From Utricularia gibba (lineage: Eukaryota; Streptophyta; Magnoliopsida; Lamiales; Lentibulariaceae): a stretch of DNA of 64,000 bases. The stretch is taken from contig NEEC01000092.1 in the NCBI GenBank assembly GCA_002189035.1, forward strand, positions 1-64,000, in the 5' to 3' direction. A program made the position numbers and the translations under genes. Numbering within the stretch: position 1 is the stretch's first letter; the number at the start of each line of letters is the position of its first letter. Below the pieces are notes generated by a model. It did no database searches, was not told the origin of the DNA, and saw only the letters and a program-made list of their open reading frames with translations. Of the stretch, positions 48,436-60,100 are shown in pieces.

Positions 48436-50615
48436 AGAGCGCCTCCTCAAATATAAAGCATGCGATTGAGAAAACCATTTTGGGTGCTCATGAAATCCTA
48501 TTTTCAATAAACGCATCAGGATTTTCGTCGAGTAGTACACGATTGGGCACAAGCGCCAAACAGAACCATGCGCCCGGACCAAGATCCCAACGAAAGCACC
48601 CGCTTAAAACGGCAAGCTATTCCTTCAAAACCATGTAGGCAGCCTATTAAAACTCAACGTTAATAAATGCATCAAGTTTTTTGCTGAGCTGCAAATGAGT
48701 ATGGGACCGAGCCCAACTCGACCTCTGGCCCGATACCGTTGCCCCACTAGAGCGCCTCCTCAAATATAAAGCATGCGGTTGAGAAACCATTTTGGTGATC
48801 ATGACATCCTAACTTCAATAACTGCATCACGATTTTCGTCGAGTAGGACCGATGTGGCAAAGGAGTCAGACCGAACCTTTGGGTCGAACGAAGTTCCAAC
48901 GACATCTCCCGCCCAAAACGACATGCTTTTCCTTGAGAAACTATGTAGGCAGCCTAATAAAGCCGAACGTTAATAAATGCATCAATTTTTTGCCGAGCTA
49001 CAAATGACTATGGGCCCGAGCTCGACTCAACCTCCTGCTCGATACCGTTGCCCCACTAGAGCGCCTCCTCAAATATCAAGCATGCGGTTGAGGAAACCAT
49101 TTTGGGTGATCATGACATCCTAACTTCAATAAATGCATTACAATTATCGTCGAGTAGGACCTGATGTGGCAAAGGAGTCAGACAGAACCTTGGGTCCGAA
49201 CGAAGTTCACAACGACATCACCGCGCCAAAAATGACAGCTTTTCCTTGAGAAACTATGTAGGCAGCCTATAAAGCCGAACGTTAATAAATGCATCAATTT
49301 TTTTGCCGAGCTACAAATGACTATGGGCCCGAGCTCGACTCGACCTCCTGCTCGATACTGTTGCCCCACGAGAGCGCCTTATCAAATATAAAGCATGCGG
49401 TTGAAAAACCATTTTGGGTGCTCATGATATCCTAACTTCAATAACTGGATCACGATTTCGTCGAGTAGGACCCGATGTGGCAAAGTAGTCAGACCGAACC
49501 TTGGGTCTGAACGAAGTTCCCAACGACATCACCCGCCGAAAAACGACAAGCTTTTCCTTGAGAAACCATGTAGGCAGCCTATTAAAACCCAACGTTAGTA
49601 AATGCATCACGTTTTTTGCGAGCTACAAATGAGTATGGACCGAGCCGACTCGACCTTTTGCCCGATACCGTGCCCCACTAGAGCGCCTCCTCAAATACAA
49701 AGCATGCGATTGAGAAAACCATTTTGGTGCTCATGAAATCCTAACTTCAATTACTGCATCACGATTTCGTCAAGTAGGACCAGATTTGGCAAAGGAGACA
49801 GACCGAACCATGGGTCAGAACGAAGTTCACAACGACATCACTCGCCACAAACGACAAGCTTTTCCTTGAGAAAACCATTGAGGCGGCCTATTAAAACAAC
49901 CGTTAATAAATGCATCAAGTTTTTTGCGAGCTACAAATGACTATGGGCCCGAGCTCGACTCGACCTCCTACTCGATACCGTTGCCCCACGAGAGTGCCTT
50001 ATCAAATATAAAGCATGCGGTTGAGAAAACCATTTTGGGTGCTCATGATATCCTAACTTCAATAACTTCATCACGATTTTCGTCGAGTAGGACCCGATGT
50101 GGCAATGGAGTCAGACAGAACCTTGGGTCCGAACGAAGTTCCAACGACATCACCCGCCCAAAAACGACATGCTTTTCCTTGAGAAACTATGTAGGCAGCC
50201 TAATAAAGCCGAACGTTAATAAATGCATCAATTTTTTTGCCGAGCTACAAATGACTATGGCCCGACCTCGACTCGACCTCCTGCTCGATACCGTTGCCCC
50301 ACGAGAGCGCCTTATCAAATATAAAGCATGCGGTTGAGAAAACCATTTTGGGTGCTCATGATATCCTAACTTCAATAACTGCATCACGATTTTCACCGAG
50401 TAGGACCCGATGTGGCAAAGGAGTCAGACCGAACCTTGGGTCTGAACGAAGTTCACAACGACATCACCCGCCCAAAAACAACAAGCTTTTCCTTGAGAAA
50501 CCATGTAGGCAGCCTATTAAAAACCCAACGTTAATAAATGCATCACTTTTTCTTCGGATACAAATGTCTATGTACCCGAACGCAACTCGACCTCCGCCCG
50601 ATACCGTGCCCCCAT
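48436..50615 (+). repeat. Seven-monomer HOR, copy 2
   Basis: Starts are 48,436 (B), 48,749 (C), 49,058 (D'), 49,371 (F'), 49,680 (E), 49,991 (F) and 50,304 (A), 2,180 bp. All private markers of copy 1 recur at the same places. By eye, most differences are one-base losses such as cccgatg to ccgatg, so the two copies look recently duplicated. Confidence 0.92.
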
Positions 50616-53118
50616 AGAGCCTCCTCAAATATAAAGCATGCGATTGAGAAAACCATTTTGGGTGCTCATGAAATCCTATTTTCAATAAACGCATCAGGAT
50701 TTTCGTCGAGTAGTACACGATTGGCACAAGCGCCAAACAGAACCATGCGCCGGACCAAGATCCCAACGAAAGCACCCGCTTAAAACGGCAAGCTATTCCT
50801 TCAAAACCGTGTAGGCAGCCTATTAAAACTCAACGTTAATAAATGCATCAGTTTTTTGCTGAGCTGCAAATGAGTATGGGACCGAGCCCAACTCGACCTC
50901 TGGCCCGATACCGTTGCCCCACTAGAGCGCCTCCTCAAATATAAAGCATGCGGTTGAGAAACCATTTTGGGTGATCATGACATCCTAACTTCAATAACTG
51001 CATCACGATTTTCGTCGAGTAGGACCCGATGTGGCAAAGGAGTCAGACAGAACCTTGGGTCTGAACGAAGTTCCCAACGACATCACCCGCCGAAAAACGA
51101 CAAGCTTTTCCTTGAGAAACCCATTGAGGCGGCCTATTAAAACCAACCGTTAATAAATGCATCAAGTTTTTTGCCGAGCTACAAATGACTATGGGCCGAG
51201 CTCGACTCGACCTCCTGCTCGATACCGTTGCCCCACGAGAGTGCCTTATCAAATATAAAGCAAGCGGTTGAGAAAACCATTTTGGGTGCTCATGATATCC
51301 TAACTTCAATAACTGCATCACGATTTTCGTCGAGTAGGACCGATGTGGCAAAGGAGTCAGACCGAACCTTGGGTCCGAACGAAGTTCCCAACGACATCAC
51401 CCGCCCAAAAACGACATGCTTTTCCTTGAGAAACTATGTAGGCAGCCTAATAAACCGAACGTTAATAAATGCATCAATTTTTTTGCCGAGCTACAAATGA
51501 CTATGGGCCCGAGCTCGACTCGACCTCCTGCTCGATACCGTTGCCCCACTAGAGCGCCTCCTCAAATATAAAGCATGCGGTTGAGAAACCATTTTGGGTG
51601 ATCATGACATCCTAACTTCAATAAATGCATTACGATTATCGTCGAGTAGGACCTGATGTGGCAAAGGAGTCTGACCGAACCTTGGGTGTGAACGAAGTTC
51701 CCAACGACATCACCCGCCGAAAAACGACAAGCTTTTCCTTGAGAAACCATGTAGGCAGCCTATTAAAACCCAGCGTTAGTAAATGCATCACGTTTTTTGC
51801 GGAGCTACAAATGACTATGGGCCGAGCTCGACTCGACCTCCTGCTCGATACCGTTGCCCCACGAGAGTGCCTTATCAAATATAAAGAATGCGATTGAGAA
51901 AACCATTTTGGGTGCTCATGACATCCTAACTTCAATAAATGCATTACGATTATCGTCGAGTAGGACCTGATGTGGCAAAGGAGTCTGACCGAACCTTGGG
52001 TCTGAACGAAGTTCCCAACGACATCACCCGCCGAAAAACGACAAGCTTTTCCTTGAGAAACCATGTAGGCAGCCTATTAAAACCCAACGTTAGTAAATGC
52101 ATCACGTTTTTTGCGGAGCTACAAATGAGTATGGGACCGAGCCCGACTCGACCTTTGCCCGATACCGTGCCCCACTAGAGCGCCTCCTCAAATACAAAGC
52201 ATGCGATTGAGAAAACCATTTTGGGTGCTCATGAAATCCTAACTTCAATAACTGCATCACGATTTTCGTCGAGTAGGACCCGATGTGGCAAAGGAGTCAG
52301 ACAGAACCTTGGGTCCGAACGAAGTTCACAACGACATCACTCGCCCAAAAACGACAAGCTTTTCCTTGAGAAAACCATTGAGGCGGCCTATTAAAACCAA
52401 CCGTTAATAAATGCATCAAGTTTTTTGCCGAGCTACAAATGACTATGGGCCCGAGCTCGACTCGACCTCCTGCTCGATACCGTTGCCCCACGAGAGTGCC
52501 TTATCAAATATAAAGCATGCGGTTGAGAAAACCATTTTGGGTGCTCATGATATCCTAACTTCAATAACTTCATCACGATTTTCGTCGAGTAGGACCCGAT
52601 GTGGCAAGGAGTCAGACAGAACCTTGGGTCCGAACGAAGTTCCCAACGACATCACCCGCCCAAAAAACGACATGCTTTTCCTTGAGAAACTATGTAGGCA
52701 GCCTAATAAACCGAACGTTAATAAATGCATCAATTTTTTTGCCGAGCTACAAATGACTATGGGCCCGACCTCGACTCGACCTCCTGCTCGATACCGTTGC
52801 CCCACGAGAGCGCCTTATCAAATATAAAGCATGCGGTTGAGAAAACCATTTTGGGTGCTCATGATATCCTAACTTCAATAACTGCATCACGATTTTCACC
52901 GAGTAGGACCCGATGTGGCAAAGGAGTCAGACCGAACCTTGGGTCTGAACGAAGTTCACAACGACATCACCCGCCCAAAAACGACAAGCTTTTCCTTGAG
53001 AAACCATGTAGGCAGCCTATTAAAACCCAACGTTAATAAATGCATCACTTTTTTTGCGGCTACAAATGTCTATGTACCCGAACGCAACTCGACCTCCGGC
53101 CCGATACCGTGCCCCCAT
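50616..53118 (+). repeat. Eight-monomer HOR variant
   Basis: Starts are 50,616 (B), 50,924 (C), 51,238 (F with caagcggttg), 51,551 (C-headed D with gggtgtgaacg), 51,864 (D), 52,177 (E), 52,493 (F with cttcatcacg) and 52,807 (A), 2,503 bp. The D'-F' pair of the seven-monomer HOR is replaced by F, C/D and D monomers. Confidence 0.86.
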
Positions 53119-55302
53119 AGAGCGCCTCCTCAAATATAAAGCATGCGATTGAGAAAACCATTTTGGGTGCTCATGAAATCCTATTTCAATAAACGCATCA
53201 GGATTTTCGTCGAGTAGTACCGATTGGGCAAAGCGCCAAACAGAACCATGCGGGACCAAGATCCCAACGAAAGCACCCGCTTAAAACGGCAAGCTATTCC
53301 TTCAAAACCATGTAGGCAGCCTATTAAAACTCAACGTTAATAAATGCATCAAGTTTTTTGCTGAGCTGCAAATGAGTATGGGACCGAGCCCAACTCGACC
53401 TCTGCCCGATACCGTTGCCCCACTAGAGCGCCTCCTCAAATATAAAGCATGCGGTTGAGGAAACCATTTGGTGATCATGACATCCTAACTTCAATAACTG
53501 CATCACGATTTTCGTCGAGTAGGACCCGATGTGGCAAAGGAGTCAGACAGAACCTTGGGTCTGAACGAAGTTCCCAACGACATCACCCGCCGAAAAACGA
53601 CAAGCTTTTCCTTGAGAAACCCATTGAGGCGGCCTATTAAAACCAACCGTTAATAAATGCATCAAGTTTTTTTCGAGCTACAAATGACTATGGGCCCGAG
53701 CTCGACTCGACCTCCTGCTCGATACGTTGCCCCACGAGAGTGCCTTATCAAATATAAAGCAAGCGGTTGAGAAAACCATTTTGGGTGCTCATGATATCCT
53801 AACTTCAATAACTGCATCACGATTTTCGTCGAGTAGGACCCGATGTGGCAAAGGAGTCAGACCGAACCTTGGGTCCGAACGAAGTTCCCAACGACATCAC
53901 CCGCCCAAAAACGACATGCTTTTCCTTGAGAAACTATGTAGGCAGCCTAATAAAGCCAACGTTAATAAATGCATCAATTTTTTGCCGAGCTACAAATGAC
54001 TATGGGCCCGAGCTCGACTCGACCTCCTGCTCGATACCGTTGCCCCACTAGAGCGCCTCCTCAAATATAAAGCATGCGGTTGAGAAACCATTTTGGGTGC
54101 TCATGACATCCTAACTTCAATAAATGCATTACGATTATCGTCGAGTAGGACCTGATGTGGCAAAGGAGTCTGACAGAACCTTGGGTGTGAACGAAGTTCC
54201 CAACGACATCACCCGCCGAAAAACGACAAGCTTTTCCTTGAGAAACCATGTAGGCAGCCTATTAAAACCACGTTAGTAAATGCATCACGTTTTTTGCGGA
54301 GCTACAAATGACTATGGGCCCGAGCTCGACTCGACCTCCTGCTCGATACCGTTGCCCCACGAGAGTGCCTTATCAAATATAAAGAATGCGATTGAGAAAA
54401 CCATTTTGGGTGCTCATGACATCCTAACTTCAATAAATGCATTACGATTATCGTCGAGTAGGACCTGATGTGGCAAAGGAGTCTGACCGAACCTTGGGTC
54501 TGAACGAAGTTCCAACGACATCACCCGCCGAAAAACGACAAGCTTTTCCTTGAGAAACCATGTAGGCAGCCTATTAAAACCCAACGTTAGTAAATGCATC
54601 ACGTTTTTTGCGGAGCTACAAATGAGTATGGGACCGAGCCCGACTCGACCTTTTGCCGATACCGTGCCCCACTAGAGCGCCTCCTCAAATACAAAGCATG
54701 CGATTGAGAAAACCATTTTGGGTGCTCATGATATCCTAACTTCAATAACTTCATCACGATTTTCGTCGAGTAGGACCCGATGTGGCAAAGGAGTCAGACA
54801 GAACCTTGGGTCCGAACGAAGTTCCCAACGACATCACCCGCTAAAAAACGACATGCTTTTCCTTGAGAAACTATGTAGGCAGCCTAATAAAGCCCAACGT
54901 TAATAAATGCATCAATTTTTTTGCCGAGCTACAAATGACTATGGGCCCGACCTCGACTCGACCTCCTGCTCGATACCGTTGCCCCACGAGAGCGCCTTAT
55001 CAAATATAAAGCATGCGGTTGAGAAAACCATTTTGGGTGCTCATGATATCCTAACTTCAATAACTGCATCACGATTTTCACCGAGTAGGACCCGATGTGG
55101 CAAAGGAGTCAGACCGAACCTTGGGTCTGAACGAAGTTCACAACGACATCACCCGCCCAAAAACGACAAGCTTTTCCTTGAGAAACCATGTAGGCAGCCT
55201 ATTAAAACCCAACGTTAATAAATGCATCACTTTTTTGCCGGGCTACAAATGTCTATGTACCCGAACGCGACTCGACCTCCTGCCCGATACCGGTGCCCCC
55301 AT
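53119..55302 (+). repeat. Seven-monomer HOR variant with E/F chimera
   Basis: Starts are 53,119 (B), about 53,430 (C), about 53,735 (F with caagcggttg), about 54,050 (D with gggtgtgaacg), about 54,361 (D), 54,674 (E/F chimera) and about 54,988 (A), 2,184 bp. It is the 50,616 copy with E and F fused into one monomer. The private markers caagcggttg (51,262 and 53,761) and gggtgtgaacg (51,685 and 54,184) are each about 2,499 bp apart in the two copies. Confidence 0.87.
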
Positions 55303-57130
55303 AGAGCGCCTCCTCAAATATAAAGCATGCGATTGAGAAAACCATTTTGGGTGCTCATGAAATCCTATTTTCAATAAACGCATCAGGATTTTCGTCGAGT
55401 AGGATTGGGCTTCCCAACGAAAGCACCCGCTTAAAACGACAAGCTTTTCCTTCAAAACCATGTAGGCAGCTATTAAAACCAACGTTAATAAATGCATCAA
55501 GTTTTTTGCTGAGCTGCAAATGAGTATGGGACCGAGCCCAACTCGACCTTGGCCGATACCGTTGCCCCACTAGAGCGCCTCCTCAAATATAAAGCATGCG
55601 GTTGAGAAAACCATTTTGGGTGCTCATGACATCCTAACTTCAATAACTGCATCACGATTTTCGTCGAGTAGGACCCGATGTGGCAAAGGAGTCAGACAGA
55701 ACCTTGGGTCAGAACGAAGTTCCAACGACATCACCCGCCGAAAAACGACAAGCTTTTCCTTGAGAAACCATTGAGGCGGCCTATTAAAACCAACCGTTAA
55801 TAAATGCATCAAGTTTTTTGCCGAGCTACAAATGACTATGGGCCCGAGCTCGACTCGACCTCCTGCTCGATACCGTTGCCCCACGAGAGTGCCTTATCAA
55901 ATATAAAGAATGCGATTGAGAAAACCATTTTGGGTGCTCATGACATCCTAACTTCAATAAATGCATTACGATTTCGTCGAGTAGGACCTGATGTGGCAAA
56001 GGAGTCTGACCGAACCTTGGGTCTGAACGAAGTTCCCAACGACATCACCCGCCGAAAAACGACAAGCTTTTCCTTGAGAAACCATGTAGGCAGCCTATTA
56101 AAACCCAACGTTAGTAAATGCATCACGTTTTTTGCGAGCTACAAATGAGTATGGGACCGAGCCCGACTCGACCTTTTGCCGATACCGTGCCCACTAGAGC
56201 GCCTCCTCAAATAAAGCATGCGATTGAGAAAACCATTTTGGGTGCTCATGAAATCCTAACTTCAATAACTGCATCACGATTTTCGTCGAGTAGGACCGAT
56301 TTGGCAAAGGAGTCAGACCGAACCTGGGTCAGAACGAAGTTCACAACGACATCACCGCCCAAAAACGACAAGCTTTTCCTTGAGAAACCATTGAGGCGCC
56401 TATTAAAACCAACCGTTAATAAATGCATCAAGTTTTTTGCCGAGCTACAAATGACTATGGGCCCGAGCTCGACTCGACCTCCTGCTCGATACCGTTGCCC
56501 CACTAGAGCGCCTTATCAAATATAAAGCATGCGGTTGAAAAAACCATTTTGGGGCTCATGACATCCTAACTTCAATAAATGCATTACGATTATCGTCGAG
56601 TAGGACCTGATGTGGCAAAGGAGTCTGACCGAACCTTGGGTCTGAACGAAGTTCCCAACGACATCACCCGCCGAAAAACGACAAGCTTTTCCTTGAGAAA
56701 CCATGTAGGCAGCCTATTAAAACCCAACGTTAGTAAATGCATCACGTTTTTTGCGGAGCTACAAATGAGTATGGGACCGAGCCCGACTCGACCTTTTGCC
56801 CGATACCGTGCCCACTAGAGCGCCTCCTCAAATACAAAGCATGCGATTGAGAAAACCATTTTGGGTGCTCATGAAATCCTAACTTCAATAACTGCATCAC
56901 ACGATTTTCGTCGAGTAGGACCAGATTTGGCAAAGGAGACAGACCGAACCTGGGTCAGAACGAAGTTCACAACGACATCACTCGCCCAAAACGACAAGCT
57001 TTTCCTTGAGAAAACCATTGAGGCGGCCTATTAAAACCAACCGTTAATAAATGCATCAAGTTTTTTGCCGAGCTACAAATGACTATGGGCCCGAGCTCGA
57101 CTCGACCTCCTGCTCGATACCGTTGCCCAC
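55303..57130 (+). repeat. Last B monomer and transition to D/E/F arrangement
   Basis: The B at 55,303 has lost about 40 bp of its unique middle; gtaggattgggc runs straight into ttcccaacgaaag near 55,410. It also has gtagga in place of the B-specific gtagta. Its successor at about 55,572 has gctcatgacatcc, not the gatcatg of C. D (about 55,888), E-headed (about 56,196), a D-like monomer with ggggctcatg (about 56,505) and E (about 56,818) follow. Confidence 0.84.
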
Positions 57131-60100
57131 GAGAGTGCCTTATCAAATATAAAGCATGCGGTTGAGAAAACCATTTTGGGTGCTCATGATATCCTAACTT
57201 CAATAACTGCATCACGATTTTCGTCGAGTAGGACCCGATGTGGCAAAGGAGTCAGACAGAACCTTGGGTCCGAACGAAGTTCACAACGACATCACTCGCC
57301 CAAAAACGACAAGCTTTTCCTTGAGAAAACCATTGAGGCGGCCTATTAAAACCAACCGTTAATAAATGCATCAAGTTTTTTGCCGAGCTACAAATGACTA
57401 TGGGCCCGAGCTCGACTCGACCTCCTGCTCGATACCGTTGCCCACGAGAGTGCCTTATCAAATATAAAGCATGCGGTTGAGAAAACCATTTTGGGTGCTC
57501 ATGATATCCTAACTTCAATAACTGCATCACGATTTTCGTCGAGTAGGACCCGATGTGGCAAAGGAGTCAGACAGAACCTTGGGTCCGAACGAAGTTCACA
57601 ACGACATCACCGCCCAAAAACGACAAGCTTTTCCTTGAGAAAACCATTGAGGCGGCCTATTAAAACCAACGTTAATAAATGCATCAAGTTTTTTGCGAGC
57701 TACAAATGACTATGGGCCCGAGCTCGACTCGACCTCCTGCTCGATACCGTTGCCCCGAGAGTGCCTTATCAAATATAAAGCATGCGGTTGAGAAAACCAT
57801 TTTGGGTGCTCATGATATCCTAACTTCAATAACTGCATCACGATTTTCGTCGAGTAGGACCCGATGTGGCAAAGGAGTCAGACAGAACCTTGGGTCCGAA
57901 CGAAGTTCACAACGACATCACTCGCCCAAAAAACGACAAGCTTTTCCTTGAGAAAACCATTGAGGCGGCCTATTAAAACCAACCGTTAATAAATGCATCA
58001 AGTTTTTTGCCGAGCTACAAATGACTATGGGCCCGAGCTCGACTCGACCTCCTGCTCGATACCGTTGCCCCACGAGAGTGCCTTATCAAATATAAAGCAT
58101 GCGATTGAGAAAACCATTTTGGGTGCTCATGACATCCTAACTTCAATAAATGCATTACGATTCGTCGAGTAGGACCTGATGTGGCAAAGGAGTCTGACCG
58201 AAACCTTGGGTCTGAACGAAGTTCCCAACGACATCACCCGCCGAAAAACGACAAGCTTTTCCTTGAGAAACCATGTAGGCAGCCTATTAAAACCAACGTT
58301 AGTAAATGCATCACGTTTTTTGCGGAGCTACAAATGAGTATGGGACCGAGCCCGACTCGACCTTTTGCCGATACCGTGCCCCTAGAGCGCCTCCTCAAAT
58401 ACAAAGCATGCGATTGAGAAAACCATTTTGGGTGCTCATGAAATCCTAACTTCAATAACTGCATCACGATTTTCGTCGAGTAGGACCAGATTGGCAAAGG
58501 AGTCAGACCGAACCTGGGTCAGAACGAAGTTCACTCACTCGCCCAAAAACGACAAGCTTTTCCTTGAGAAAACCATTGAGGCGGCCTATTAAAACCAACG
58601 TTAATAAATGCATCAAGTTTTTTGCCGAGCTACAAATGACTATGGGCCCGAGCTCGACTCGACCTCCTGCTCGATACCGTTGCCCCACGAGAGTGCCTTA
58701 TCAAATATAAAGCATGCGGTTGAGAAAACCATTTTGGGTGCTCATGATATCCTAACTTCAATAACTGCATCACGATTTTCGTCGAGTAGGACCCGATGTG
58801 GCAAAGGAGTCAGACAGAACCTTGGGTCCGAACGAAGTTCCAACGACATCACCGCCAAAAACGACAAGCTTTTCCTTGAGAAACCATTGAGGCGGCCTAT
58901 TAAAACCAATTAATAAATGCATCAAGTTTTTTGCCGAGCTACAAATGACTATGGGCCCGAGCTCGACTCGACCTCCTGCTCGATACCGTTGCCCCAGAGT
59001 GCCTTATCAAATATAAAGCATGCGGTTGAGAAACCATTTTGGGTGCTCATGAATCCTAACTTCAATAACTGCATCACGATTTTCGTCGAGTAGGACCCGA
59101 TGTGGCAAAGGAGTCAGACAGAACCTTGGGTCCGAACGAAGTTCACAACGACATCACCGCCCAAAAACGACAAGCTTTTCCTTGAGAAAACCATTGAGGC
59201 GGCCTATTAAAACCAACGTTAATAAATGCATCAAGTTTTTTGCCGAGCTACAAATGACTATGGGCCGAGCTCGACTCGACCTCCTGCTCGATACCGTTGC
59301 CCCACGAGAGTGCCTTATCAAATATAAAGCATGCGGTTGAGAAAACCATTTTGGGTGCTCATGATATCCTAACTTCAATAACTGCATCACGATTTTCGTC
59401 GAGTAGGACCCGATGTGGCAAAGGAGTCAGACAGAACCTTGGGTCCGAACGAAGTTCACAACGACATCACCGCCCAAAAACGACAAGCTTTTCCTTGAGA
59501 AAACCATTGAGGCGGCCTATTAAAACCAACCGTTAATAAATGCATCAAGTTTTTTGCCGAGCTACAAATGACTATGGGCCCGAGCTCGACTCGACCTCCT
59601 GCTCGATACCGTTGCCCCACGAGAGTGCCTTATCAAATATAAAGAATGCGGTTGAGAAAACCATTTTGGGTGCTCATGACATCCTAACTTCAATAAATGC
59701 ATTACGATTATCGTCGAGTAGGACCTGATGTGGCAAAGGAGTCTGACCGAACCTTGGGTCTGAACGAAGTTCCCAACGACATCACCGCCGAAAAACGACA
59801 AGCTTTTCCTTGAGAAACCATGTAGGCAGCCTATTAAAACCAACGTTAGTAAATGCATCACGTTTTTTGCGGAGCTACAAATGAGTATGGGACCGAGCCC
59901 GACTCGACCTTTGCCGATACCGTGCCCCACTAGAGCGCCTCCTCAAATACAAAGCATGCGATTGAGAAAACCATTTTGGGTGCTCATGAATCCTAACTTC
60001 AATAACTGCATCACGATTTTCGTCGAGTAGGACCAGATTTGGCAAAGGAGACAGACCGAACCTGGGTCAGAACGAAGTTCACAACGACATCACTCGCCCA

